This document shows positions 10,501 through 22,213 of a stretch of 64,000 bases of DNA, one piece after another. Both the position numbers and the translations under genes were made by a program. The notes beneath the pieces are model-generated. The model saw only the letters and a program-made list of their open reading frames with translations. It did no database searches and was not told where the DNA came from. Every line of letters begins with the position of its first letter. Position 1 is the stretch's first letter. Source of the stretch: Anaeramoeba flamelloides (Eukaryota; Metamonada; Anaeramoebidae); NCBI GenBank assembly GCA_027625915.1, contig JANTQA010000070.1, positions 7,073,001 through 7,137,000 of the forward strand, written 5' to 3'.

Positions 10501-12402
10501 TTATAAATCAATAGCACTTGATCTTCCGTTGACATTATGGATAGGAAGAATTACTGGTGATGTAACTGTCCATTCATAAAAGATTCTTTTTAAATCATTG
10601 CTTGTGCATCTCCACATGGAGGCCTTGAAATTTCCACCGGCCTTAACGAAAACAGGTTTTTGAATAGGGAAATAAATAGGGAACCAACTGGCCATTTGGG
10701 GTGTATGGTCAATAGGGTTGGTACTTAACTTCACGTCTTTATATAAAATTGCATCAAAGAAACCAGCAAAGCCATGGATGAGAGAATCGTTTTTAAGTAC
10801 AAAATTGAAAGATTTGAAACGATCGTTATGGCTGTTATCCTTTTTAATGGATTCCTTTGGTAGTGGGTGAGTAAATGTAAAGACCTTTTGGATATTAGAA
10901 AGGTATTTGTACTTGCCAAAATTAACGACATAAGATGTTTCCAAGCCTTTTAAATTGTTCTTCTTTTCAAACAATTCGTTAAATAATTTTGGTGTGGTGA
11001 TTGGGCACATAAAGGAATTGTATTCGCTTGGGATTGAAATACCATCCTTTTTTAAGATCTTTTGTGCGCCGTCCAAGCACTCTGGTGATAATTCATTGTC
11101 ACCAAAGGATCCAAGAAGCTCTGAAACCATGATGTCACACTTTTCGGGGGGGTTCCAGACCCTCATATCGGTGTCAACGACAATGACCTCATGATCGTAC
11201 TCCCATTTGTTATTGCGGAGGGTGATTACTGCGGAGGGGTTTTTTTCAATGGCATAGAGCCTGATGGGCACCTTGGATTTGTGTGATGCAATGATACACC
11301 TTCGTACAATGCCGCCTCTGCCTGAGCCCACAAGCATGACAACGATTGGGTTTTCCTTGAGGTCGATCTTTGGGTCTTCCTTTTTTCGAAGCGTGGCAAA
11401 ATCGAGGAGGGCCTTATAAACAGCCTTTTCATAGAGTTCGTATTTGATAGTATCGTCCTCGAAGACTTGATAGCTGGAGCTCTCCAAATTGTCCTTTAAG
11501 GGCTGGAGTGGATCTTGTAAATAATCTTCAAAGTCTCGGTTGGCGATCTCCCAACTGGTCAATTTGGGCAGATTCTTTTGGATTCTTCTCAGGTAATGGT
11601 ATTGTTTGTGTAAGTCCGTCCTGATTTTGTGGCCTTCGCTTTGTCGGAGGATGATGTCAATGTCCTGGATCATAAAGTGTTTGATTAATTGCTGAATTTG
11701 CTTTGGTAATTGATATGCTGCTTGATTCGATTTTTTGCTTTTGGAGGACTGCTTTGCAAAAAGATCAGATGGAATGATAAGCGCCTTCACATTTTCGCCC
11801 ATCCACGACTCAACACATTCCGTGTGCACAGAACCGCTATCTAAAATTAATGCTGGGTAAAATGATGAATAGCTTTCGGTCATGAGCCTGATTTCATTCC
11901 ATTTGTTCCACGAGTTTTTGTCAGAAAGATAAAATGGAAGAATGAAATCAGAACCGATCGCGCCTTTAAGTGCAGAGTTGATCATTCTTGAATAATTTAT
12001 GTTTTTGTCCTGAATACTTTCGCTTTGCTTTTTTTTTTTTTTTTCTTCTTCTTCTTTTTTTTTTTCATCTTCTTTGATTTCTTCGATTTTGGAGACCTTT
12101 CCCTCTTCACTAAGAAATGGTGCAAACATGATGTACGTGATCCCTAAATATGTTGCCCATCCCATTTCGGCTTGAAATTTTTTGGAATCATCAATGCACT
12201 CTGGGGAAATTACACCAATGATGTCGTCTGCCCATTGCCCACAGCTCAGAAGCATATCCGATTTTGCGATCACTCCATCTGGTACAAGTGAAGTACAAAG
12301 TAAATTAAATCCAAAATCTTCAATTTCATCATCAAAGGAGTCTGTAAAGCTAACAATTGGTTTTGGCTCAATGCAGTATTTTACGTTATAATTATTTGAC
12401 AT
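10501..12402 (-). CDS. PRMT5: Protein arginine N-methyltransferase 5
   Basis: Type II arginine methyltransferase that makes symmetric dimethylarginine on Sm proteins, histones and other substrates, in nucleus and cytoplasm. The intact 633-aa frame is close to the roughly 637 aa of human PRMT5. Order: TIM-barrel-like N-terminal domain (about 1-285), Rossmann methyltransferase core (about 310-455), C-terminal beta barrel (to 633). The SAM-binding loop VGSGRGG is at 358-364. The double-E loop SELLGSFGDNE (427-437) carries the catalytic pair E428 and E437. F314 in QVFEDD matches the Phe that favours symmetric dimethylation. The C-terminus (HNVNGRS) matches the family. A Lys/Glu insert at about 104-126 is lineage-specific. 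No intron. G+C is clearly higher within 11.1-11.9 kb than in flanking DNA. Confidence 0.98.
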   Translation of the reverse strand: MSNNYNVKYCIEPKPIVSFTDSFDDEIEDFGFNLLCTSLVPDGVIAKSDMLLSCGQWADDIIGVISPECIDDSKKFQAEMGWATYLGITYIMFAPFLSEEGKVSKIEEIKEDEKKKEEEEKKKKKQSESIQDKNINYSRMINSALKGAIGSDFILPFYLSDKNSWNKWNEIRLMTESYSSFYPALILDSGSVHTECVESWMGENVKALIIPSDLFAKQSSKSKKSNQAAYQLPKQIQQLIKHFMIQDIDIILRQSEGHKIRTDLHKQYHYLRRIQKNLPKLTSWEIANRDFEDYLQDPLQPLKDNLESSSYQVFEDDTIKYELYEKAVYKALLDFATLRKKEDPKIDLKENPIVVMLVGSGRGGIVRRCIIASHKSKVPIRLYAIEKNPSAVITLRNNKWEYDHEVIVVDTDMRVWNPPEKCDIMVSELLGSFGDNELSPECLDGAQKILKKDGISIPSEYNSFMCPITTPKLFNELFEKKNNLKGLETSYVVNFGKYKYLSNIQKVFTFTHPLPKESIKKDNSHNDRFKSFNFVLKNDSLIHGFAGFFDAILYKDVKLSTNPIDHTPQMASWFPIYFPIQKPVFVKAGGNFKASMWRCTSNDLKRIFYEWTVTSPVILPIHNVNGRSSAIDL

Positions 12403-13412
12403 AAAAAGAATTCTCTTTTAAAAATTGTTGTTCAAAAAAAAATGATTTTTTTTTTTTCTAAAATGGAAGAAGAAATCACTCGAGTTTGTTAGATATTTAA
12501 AATTTCCTAAAGGAAATTTGAGTCACGAATCAGAAATTTTGTGTTGATTTGTCAATGAAAATATTTCAACTTCTTGGATGAAAAAAAGATTCAAGAAGAT
12601 TTATTTGTTCAAATTAATTTTGTAACACGAGTCTATTATTTTTATTGGAAGACGCTATCTTAAAAAGAGATTAATAATTGACAATAAGATTTTTTTTTTT
12701 GATTACGCAATTTTTTTTTATTTTCTTACAAACCGTATTTTGATTTTTTGAAAAGAATTCCTTTTTAATTTGTTTTTTTTTTATAAAATAAACAAGGGTT
12801 TTTTTTCTTGAACAAAATTGTACTTTTACTTTTGAATTTCCTTTTCCATTTCGAAAAACAATAGTAATTTTATGTTAGTGTTTGAAGTAATTCATTTAAC
12901 CATCTTCCCAAAATCAATTTTTTTTTGAATGTTTTAATTATTTAAGGGCTCGATGAAAAAAACCCATTACTAGATCTCTATGATACAAAATATTCTTAAA
13001 TTATGACATTTCAATCTTGAGATCCTGAAGAAACTGTAAATTTTCAGCTTTTTAATTGGAAATTTTGAAATGATCAGATTCTTAATTTTAAGTGGGTACT
13101 GAAAACCTAAACCCAACCATTTTTGATAAGACTTGATTTTTTCAGATACTTTTAATGGAAACTAGTTAATACTTTACTTATAGGAAGAAGAATGAGTGTT
13201 GGAAAATTCTGGAAACTTATAATTAAGAATCTAATTACTGTAGTCCTAATAAAGCGTGAAAAAAAAATTTAATCTGTGTTTCAAAAATCAAAAGCGTGCT
13301 TTTTTGTAATAGAAGACATATACATCAACCGATCAAAGAAATTGATAATAAACCCTAAATAAATATGGTATTGGTTTCTTAAAGTTCTATTATTTAAAAA
13401 GAAATTCTAAAA
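12403..13412. other. Upstream region of PRMT5
   Basis: A+T-rich with T runs; the PRMT5 promoter should lie here but no element can be defined. Confidence 0.4.
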
Positions 13413-13943
13413 ATGAGGGATCAAATTGGTAATATTTATCTCAAAAAATTGATTGAATTTTTTAGAAAATTTTTATCAAAAAAACAAAAAAACACCAAAT
13501 TTCCAAAAAAACAAGAATATTATGAAAAATTTCCACCTTATTGCATGAATTATTTAAATATTACTGAAAGTATTCAGATATTTACTTTCAAAATTGATTT
13601 GAACTTAGGTATACTATTGGGTAGTAGATTGGATGTTGACTTGTTACACGGAGAAAAAAAGCATGGATAATATTTTGAAATATGGATTATAGTTTTTGGG
13701 CACGCATTATTTTGATCACTGTATATGAAATTTTGGATTAGTAAAAATTTGAAATATAATCTCTCTTCTGGATTTCAAGAAATAAGGAACATAGTTCCCT
13801 ATCTTTTGACAAATAAACCAATCTTAATGGTTTTATTTTTGATGATCCTTATGCTCTCCATTTTTTATACTCAAAGAATATTACCTTTAACACCAACAAC
13901 TAGTATTGACTTACAAGAATGCCGAGTCAAGAAATCTTGGTAA
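13413..13943 (+). pseudogene. Broken membrane-protein-like frame
   Basis: Two open stretches, 13413-13670 and 13725-13943, lie in the same frame, separated by two in-frame stops 45 bases apart. Read through, the joint region contains WIIVFGHALF, resembling the W-x-x-x-G-H motif of acyltransferase-3 (NRF-6-like) membrane proteins. It is preceded by RLD and followed by a hydrophobic segment (LMVLFLMILML-like). Frame agreement across the stops argues for one former coding region rather than two chance frames. The family match rests on a few residues and is weak. An intron or a chance frame are alternatives. Confidence 0.3.
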
Positions 13944-14942
13944 TATTTACAAATTTAATATTTATTTTCCTAGAAATTTTTGTAATAGGGCAAAACCATT
14001 TTCTTTGATCGAAGCTCGAAATATCCCTTAAAAAGGTTCAAAAAAAAAAATTACATTACAAAAAGATCTACACAGTTTCATTTTAAATATTTAAGAGTTA
14101 ATGACAAATGTATAATTATTCTTCGAAATAATGTGAATTTTCTTTTTCAAAGTGGGTAAAAAATTACTTTTTATTTTACATTTTTTTTTCATTCGAAAAT
14201 TTATAAAAGTTTTTTGATCCATAAATGTTTTGATTCAAAATCCAATAAAAATCAAAATAGCAATATGTTGAATTTCAAAACTTGACACATTATAAATTTG
14301 GAATTGATTGTTGCTCTTTGGCTATTTTTTCTAAGAATAACCCAAAATTTACTGATTCGTTATGTGATTAGAACTCAACAATTTCATTGAGTAAAAAACT
14401 TTATATCACTCAAAATGTACCTTAAAAATTTTTTTCAACTATCTCTTATTTTTCCATTGAAATAACTTCTTATAAAATTCAGAAGAATTAACTTGAATAA
14501 TACACATGAGATGGCAGTTGATATACCTATGGAATAAAACGAAAATATCTATTAATTTTCTTAAAAATTGATCAACCCAAAAATTGTTTGTGTTAATCAT
14601 TGAAGAAAAAAAACACAGTTCATTTAGATCTAAATTTAAAGATCAAAGGAAATCCCAAGTAGAAATCAATGTCATTTTTCTACAATGATTTTAACCATTT
14701 TCATAAAAATAAAATAACAAAATTTTTATTTAATGACTATCAATGTTGTAATAACAAAAAATGTAGAAAATAATTAATATATAAAAAAAAATCATAAAAA
14801 AAAAAATAAAATATTTATAACATTCGAAAATTATTAAATTTTGATTTAATAAAATATTAGTATTTACCAAAGATTTAAAATTTAAATAAATACTGTTTTT
14901 AATTAAGATTTAAAATAACTAGTATTTTCAAAGTGTTTAAAT
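13944..14942. other. Non-coding stretch
   Basis: No gene or strong repeat seen. Confidence 0.4.
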
Positions 14943-15142
14943 TACAGTCAGTTCCACTTTTATTACACAAACTTTCAACGAAATTTAAGGTACAAAAAAA
15001 TCTCAAATTAAGGCACAAAATTTGGAATTTTTTTTTTTTTACAATTTATTTTACTAGAATATGAATTTTGTGCCTTAATTTGAGATTTTTATTGCCTTAA
15101 ATTTCGTTGAAAGTTTGTACCTTAAAAGTGAAACTGGCTGTA
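14943..15142. mobile_element. 200-bp inverted-repeat element, family B, copy 1
   Basis: A near-palindrome running from TACAGTCAGTTCCAC to its inverted end GTGAAACTGGCTGTA. The arms of about 80 bases contain CTTTCAACGAAATTTAAGG and AAATTAAGGCACAAAA. The TA at both ends and the CAGT terminus are typical of Tc1/mariner-derived miniature elements. Other full copies: 36172-36372, 37885-38086, 38789-38989. Confidence 0.85.
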
Positions 15143-16693
15143 GACCTTTTGAGTACTTGGTATATTTTTCATTTTTAATTTCATTTTGATATATACATCA
15201 AGTATTCAAAAATATCCAATTTACAATTTGGAAAAAATATTAGAAAGAAAAGTTCTATAGCAAATAAAACTCTTATTTCATAAATTATAAAATTAAGTAT
15301 AATAATGAATATTATGTTTTTTTAATAAATTTATTCTTTATCTTAGGGATAATCATATATAATTTGGAATTTCAATTTTTTGTTAATTTCTATATTAATT
15401 CTGAAGATCTGTTTTTTTTTTTTTAATTCCTGCTTTTTATTAAAGGATTAAAATTAATATATTTGGAATATTGAATAAATATTTGATTAAGACTGTTTAA
15501 TATTGCTTGGTAATTAATTTACTTATCTGAAAAGTAAGGAAATATATTTTTGAATTTTTACTAATATTTCTATTGTAAGAAAAATGTTTTTTTTTTACAT
15601 TGTAGAATTTTTATGGTTTTACATTAATAATTAAAAGTATTCTTAATCAGAGATAAAATAAACCTAATTTTGGATATTTTTAGTTTGACTAAATTTCCTT
15701 TTGAGTTACCATTCTGGAAAAAAAATGTCAAATAGGTTTTAATTGTAAGATGGTAGTGATAAGTAAAATTTTTCAATTATTTCTTTACTTATTGTTTACT
15801 GATCAATGAAGATATGTGGAATTGAAATTACCCAAACTTGATTAATACCTATTTGTTAAAATCTTTTTGCCAATTTCAAATGAACGAAAAAAAACCTAGT
15901 ATCAAAAAATCCAAAAAATCCAAATTTTACTAATGTTTACAATTTAAAATTCAAATTGGGAAAAATAAACAATTATTAAATTTTGGTTTTATGTACTGTT
16001 TTGGGTTATATTTTGATTTCAATAAATAATCTAATTTTTGGACCATTTTTGCTTCTTTTAAAATGAACAAAAAAAAGACCCGAAAAAATATTCGAAAATG
16101 AGAACATTTATTACCATCTTAGAATTAAAACCAATTTGACAATGTAACTCATTTGTTAATTGTTTTCCAGAACAATAATTTCTGTTTGTTTGTACAAACA
16201 AATAACATCTTGAAAATTCAATCTTATACATAATAATTCTAAAAAAATAAACCAAACATTTTTTCTTTGAAGAAAACTAAAAAAAGTTCAAAATGCTAAT
16301 GAGGATGATGAATATTGACTCTTTGAATTAGAAGATATGTATTTAGTCACTTCAAAACTATCTCATAAACATATAGAGTTATTTTTTATCACTTAATCTT
16401 TACTCCAAATCAGGAATAATTTTTATTTTTGACATTTTTTTCTGTTTGTTCTCCTAATGTAATTGTTTTTCTTTTCTTCTTTTTAATTTCTTTGTTTTTT
16501 TGACCAAACTTAATCTTTTTATAAAAGATCTTTTCCTTTTTGAAAGACTACCATTTACAATATAACAGTTACACCTTTTTATTATTTCTAAATAATCAAC
16601 CAATCTTCATTCTTTTTTTTTTTTGAAAAACTTTTGCTCCAATTTTTAATAATTTGACACCTATTTGCTTCATAGAATTAAGACAGATTAACA
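15143..16693. other. Upstream region of the proteasome alpha-5 gene, with a degenerate inverted repeat
   Basis: No gene. Segments at 15702-15763 and 16105-16170 are imperfect inverted copies (shared core ACCATCTTA, AATTAAAACC and TTTGACA), suggesting an old inverted-repeat element spanning about 470 bases. The 65-codon minus frame at 16058-16255 comes from its arm. T-rich sequence immediately precedes the start codon. Confidence 0.4.
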
Positions 16694-19600
16694 ATGTTTC
16701 TTACAAGAAATGAATATGATCGAGGTGTAAACACCTTTTCACCAGAAGGAAGGCTTTATCAAATTGAATACAGTTTACAAGCCGTCAAGGTAAAATACTA
16801 GAAAATAAAAAAGAACCCTTTTCTTTTTTTCTCTTTTTCTTTTTTTCTTTTTCTTTTTGAATATCAAGTTTCTTGAACTTTTAAAAACAAACCAAAAGAA
16901 CAATTGAAAAAAACCCTTTTTGCATTCAACCAAAACTCGTTCCAATATTAATTTGTTTCAATTGTTCTTTTATTTTTATTCCATCCAAATTCAGTCAATA
17001 TTCAAAAAAGTTAAGTGTTCAATTTATTTTAACACACCATAGAAGAACACCTCAAATAGTTTAGCTACTTTTAAATTCAAAAAATCGGCAAAACTTTGAA
17101 TTTGATACAAAATGTTAAAAAATTTTTTAACTAGTTTTAAAAAATGAATTAAGGTTTACAATCCCTGAAATTTGAAAGAAGATTATTTTGCGTTGGGTGT
17201 TTGACTTGTTAATTTGGTTCTTATCTGATCGATCTTGTGCTTGGTATGGGCTTTAATAGTGGTTCAAAATGGCAATTTTTGACAATTTATTTTTTTTTTT
17301 TTCGGAAATCCGAATTGAAGAGTGTAAGATTAATAGGTTGGTAGGTGTTCAAGAATAACTTTTCAATTTTGGGTAGAAGAAAATTCTATTTTACTTTTTT
17401 GTCAATTAACGAAATAAAAAAAATTATGTTATAAAAAGATCCAAATAAAACCAAACCTAATTAAAATTTTCAATCAAAAATCCACAAATCACATTTTTTT
17501 ATTTCTTAACTTCCGATATATTAATCTTACACTCTTCAATTCGGATTTCCGAAAAAAAAAAAAATAAATTGTCAAAAATTGCCATTTTGAACCACTATTA
17601 AAATCCATACCAAGCACAAGATCGATCAGATAAGAACCAAATTAACAAGTCAAACACCCAACGCAAAATAATCTTCTTTCAAATTTCAGGGATTGTAAAC
17701 CTTAAGGGAGTAGGTATTTTTTAAAAATAAAAGGAAATCTTGTCAAGATCTTGAAAAAAATTTTTTTGTAATTTTCCCTTTCGATTTATGAAATGGGTGT
17801 GATAAACTCTTCTAAACAATTTCTTAATTTTAGTCTCTTTTTTGAAATCCAAAATTCACATCTTTCCAATGTAAAACGAAAAAAAGTTACCAATTATTTT
17901 AATTAACAATTAAGTTAATTCTTGAAAATGGTAAAAGATATTTTTCGTTTTATGTTTAAAAGTATTGGCTTAGAAAGGAAAATTTTTTAATATGTTATTA
18001 CTTTTTCTTAATTAATATTTCAATACAAATCTCAGCCAATAAAACTAATTGTGGTATAGGTGGTTCAATAAATGAATATTTGATAGAAGTTTAACAAAAG
18101 TTTCTCAATTAAATTGAGATCTATTAAGCAAAAATTTTTTATTCTTTAAAAGCTTGAAAAAAGTTTTTTTATGCTTTTCAAAAATGAAAATTATTACATA
18201 AAAAATTTTCAATTTTGAAAAATTACTTGAACAAATTGTTTGGTCTTATTAACAAGAATCCTTCTATCAACAATTTAAACCATTTTTGTCATGAAAAAAT
18301 TTTTTTTTGAATTTTGAGGATAAATTTACTCTATTTTGAAATATCTTCAAAAAAATTTTATTTTGAAAAATCGAATTTCATCTTAAAACAAAAACACAAT
18401 TTCTTGGTGAAATTTGTAAATAGCTTTAAAAACTTGAATGATTATAACTATCCTTCTTAAAAAAATACAATTATTTTTCAATCCGTTGAATAAATCAATT
18501 TTTTTGGTTAACCAAAAGAGTTATCTCAAAAAAGTAAAAAAATTTTTTATTAATACTCCTGGTAACAAAGACTCGTTATAGTATAATAATGATGGAAAAT
18601 GGCAATAAACGGGGTAAAAAAAATTTTTTAATGTAAGAAATAAAATGAATTTAAATCTTTTCTTTTTCGGAAAAAATGGAAAAAAAAAATTGATCTCTCA
18701 AAAAAAATATTATTTTTTGAGGTTTCTTAGTCGATCAGAATTTTTTGATACCTGGGATCTATAAAATTTGCAACTAGAGAACATCACCAATAAAATATTT
18801 TAAAATTTTGACTTGTTGTCGTTGAGTACCGATCCCTTAAGAAAAAATTTTATTAGTGTAAATGTAAAGAAACTCTATAAAATGACTTAATTTTCGAAAT
18901 GTTCTTTTTCGTTTATTGTTATGAAAGTAATCTATCAAATCTGAATAAATGGAAATTGAACTTAAAAATTTTGTTATATTTTTTCGAATTTATTGGTAAT
19001 GGTTTTCAAAAACAAAAGTATCTCTTTTTTAAAACAAAAATTGTAAGTAATAATTATAAATACCAAGAACTTGTTATTCATTTAAATTTAAGGACAAGTC
19101 TAGCATTTGGAAATAGAATGGGACAAAATTTCATCTCTTTTCTTGTTTTATTATATTCCGAGACATTCCTTTTTTTTTTTTTTTTTTTTTTTTTTGGAAT
19201 TGTTAGTTCATCCTTACAAAACATATCAATAAAAACAATAAAAATGAACAACAAAAGAAAAAAAAGAAAAAAACACAAAATCAATATCTTTGAAATTTAT
19301 TAGTTTAAAAAAAAAGTAAAATCGAAAATGAAGTGAAAATTTTATACTAGATCAAATTCAATCACATATATTCTATTTAAATTTCAAATTCTCACATCGT
19401 CCCTAAATAAAAAAAATAAAAATAAAAAAAACAAACAAATAATTATGAAAAATACAGGATATGCTATAACAAACAGATTGAAAAATTATCTATTGATCTA
19501 AGTTTTATATATTTCACCAAATCAAACTATTTAGGTCTCTTATTAAAATGGTTAAAGAATAATTGTTATTTTATGTCTTCAGTGTGACAATAAAGCATTA

Positions 19601-22213
19601 CAGCTTTTATTAATATTGACAGTAAATCTTTTAAAAAATTTGTATGCAAAATCAGTTAAAAATTTATATCTTTTATTTCTCAATTTCACCTATACTTGAG
19701 AAATAATTTTTTAAACAAGCAAATACATTTTACCATTTTTGAAAATTTTAATTGTGAGAACCTCACTGAAAAAATATTTTTTGAGGTACACTAGATATTG
19801 AAGTTTTGAAATCAAAAATACCGTTCGCTGCTCTTTTTTGTGAAAAGATCAAAGTAATTCAGGGTTGAATCTTTAATTTTTTCAATTTTTTGAACATTTT
19901 TTTTGATTAAATTTTTCCTTTTATTAAATTTAGTTTTGGATCTAGAGATGTGTTTATACGAAAGATTGAAATTAATCAAACAGTAAACCAAAAAAATATA
20001 TATCAAAAAGGTCTGCATTTGAAACAAATCTTTTATTTTAGAAGACTAAACACGAAAGATCACCTTTCAAGATAAATTTGTTGAAATTAAGAATGAAAAA
20101 AAAAAATCGATCAAAACCAATAATCTAAGATTTGGTTTCTTTTTCTTCTTCATTTGGATGAGAATAAACAAATTATTTCCTTTATTTTCTCGCATTTTTA
20201 TTTGTTATTTTTGAACCAAAATATTTTTTTTACAAATTTATCTTCAAGATTCTATTTTCAAAAGATTTTTATCAAACAAAGTCAAAACAAAGAATATTGC
20301 TTCAAAGATTAAATTTTTCGGATTTAATTCTTGGAATCGAAAAACATCCACAAAAGATTCAACCTACAGAAAAAGAAAAAAATTCAACATTTCCCATAAT
20401 TTTGGGTTTTTACAATTTGATAGAAAATAAATAATTATGAAAATTAAACAAATTTATCCAATTAATCTTCTATTTTCATAAAGAAAAATCTTAAAAAATA
20501 TCCTAATTTTCATTCACTAAATTAGATTTAGAAGAATTAAATAACAATTCATTTTGAAAAATTAATTTTAAAATTCTTATGAAATTAAATGCAATTTGTT
20601 TCTCAAACATTTTACAAACAAAAGTTTTTTCCATGAAAGAATAAAAAAATAAAACTGAGTAAAGAAGAAGTAATTGTATCAAATGATATAGAAAAGAATC
20701 AAGAAATAAATTAATTTTTTTTTATTTTTTTCAATTTTTTGATTAACATTTTTTTAATTGGTATGAAAATATATGATACTAGGACATATTCTACTCTCCT
20801 ATTTATTTGAAAGATTTGTTTATTTGGTTCAAGAAATTATTTTAATGATTTAGTTTCACAAAAATGGTGATACTCAAAATTTGAAAAATGTGCCTACCTC
20901 ACGGGAGTGAATTAATTTGAGTCTTTTTGATTCATAATTTTTTTTTGAAACGAATTTTGAGGTATTAAAATTTAAAAAATTCAATCTTTGATTTACTCAA
21001 ACATATTTTTATGTTACAATTATTCTCTAAATCCTTTGCAAAAGGAAAAAAAAATCAAAGGTCTTTTTTAAATAATTGTATATTTAATATTTCTTTTGTC
21101 TTGTACTTAGACACTAAAGCAATTTTTTTGAAAGATTTTTTTGTAATTTTAAACTTTATAATATTCTTTTTACGTTTATAACCAATACAGTTTTCCCAAA
21201 TAGTACCGCTCATAATTATTTTTTTTCTTATTTGTTGACATCAAAAATTCAGAAAATCAAAAAAAAAATTAAATATACAACTTTCAAGGTTCATAAATAT
21301 CACTAGGTTACTAAAATTAATCTTCAGTTTATTAAATTCAAATCCTTAAGAACTGGAAGTGGAGTTTTGATAAATAAAATAAACTCACATATTCACATTT
21401 TTTTTTATTTTAAAGTCTAGAATAAAGCTATAAAAATCGATATTACTCATCAAATATAATGAATCTGTGATTGTTTATTGATCTTCAATTCTGAACTTTT
21501 TTGGAAAGCATAAAAACCATATGACTAACATCTTAAACATTTTTTACTAAAAAAAAAAAAAAAAAAAATATAAAAATAAATAGTTAGGATCGACTGCAAT
21601 AGGTATCAGAACAAATGAAGGTGTTATTCTTGTTGTTGAAAAAAGATTAACATCGAGCTTACTGGAATCTTCCTCAATTGAGAAGATTGTTAAAATTGAT
21701 GAACATATTGGATGTGCGATGTCTGGATTGACAGCCGATTCAAGAACATTAGTTGAGCATGCAAGAGTTGAATGTCAAAATCACCGATTCACATATGGAG
21801 AAAAAATTGGAACGGAATCTGTTACACAATCTGTTTGTGATCTTGCACTAAGATTTGGAGAAGACCGAGGCAAATCAACAATGTCAAGGCCATTTGGAGT
21901 TTCCTTGTTGATCGCTGGTGTTGATTCGGAAGGTGTACCAACAATGTTCCACACAGATCCATCAGGAACATACACAGAATATCTTGCAAAGGCAATTGGT
22001 GCTGGATCTGAAGGCGCACAAAGCTCTTTACAAGAGAAATATGATAAAGACATGTCATTCAAAGAAGCGGAAACACTTGCTCTCCAAACATTAAAACAAG
22101 TGATGGAAGAACAATTGTCAGAAAAAAATGTCGAAATTGCAGCTGTTAAAGACGGGAAATTTCAATTTTATACCGATGAACAAGTTTCTTTACTTGTTAA
22201 TGAACTAGATTAG
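16694..22213 (+). CDS. PSMA5: 20S proteasome subunit alpha type-5, two exons
   Basis: Structural alpha-ring subunit of the 20S proteasome. Exon 1 is 16694-16789 (32 codons) and holds the alpha signature [12 protein letters not shown] (residues 14-25). Exon 2 is 21584-22213 (209 codons plus stop), beginning LGSTAIG and including [23 protein letters not shown] and EGAQSSLQE. The joined protein is 241 aa, the same as human PSMA5, with no gap or overlap, so the splice points are secure. The intron is phase 0, GTAAAA...ATAG. Alpha subunits are not proteolytic, so no catalytic Thr is expected. At 4,794 bases the intron is far longer than the coding sequence. The start codon is confirmed by the conserved MFLTR N-terminus. 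Confidence 0.97.
17149..17705. mobile_element. Inverted-repeat element, family A, copy 1
   Basis: Arms of about 190 bases run from TTAAGGTTTACAATCCCTG to the inverse ending GGGATTGTAAACCTTAA, around a spacer of about 170 bases. The arms are almost identical; I see only a couple of differences, such as GGGCTTTA against GGATTTTA. TTAA at both ends suggests a TTAA target duplication as in piggyBac-type elements. No transposase is encoded. A second, interrupted copy is at 50905-51781. Confidence 0.85.
17714..18830 (+). repeat. Dispersed repeat E, copy 1
   Basis: About 1.1 kb aligning along its length to 28748-29880 in the same orientation. Shared blocks include GAAATCTTGTCAAGATCTT near the start, AATATTTGATAGAAGTTTAA in the middle, and CCAATAAAATATTTTAAAAT near the end. 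No terminal inverted repeat, poly(A) tail or open frame was found, so its class is unknown. Confidence 0.65.

Larger units (their letters stand above)
16790..21583 (+). other. Giant intron of the proteasome alpha-5 gene
   Basis: The 5' splice site GTAAAA follows codon 32; the 3' site is ATAG before TTAGGATCG. It contains inverted-repeat element A (17149-17705) and, nine bases later, dispersed repeat E (17714-18830). The remaining 2.7 kb (18831-21583) shows no recognised repeat or gene. Short open frames at 18899-19303 and 19812-20027 are low-complexity and probably spurious. Confidence 0.9.

Noticed and set aside
18899-19303. 134-codon plus frame in the proteasome intron
   Set aside because: Crosses a run of T encoding only Phe and a Lys/Arg run; no family resemblance. 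The flanking exons already make a full-length protein.
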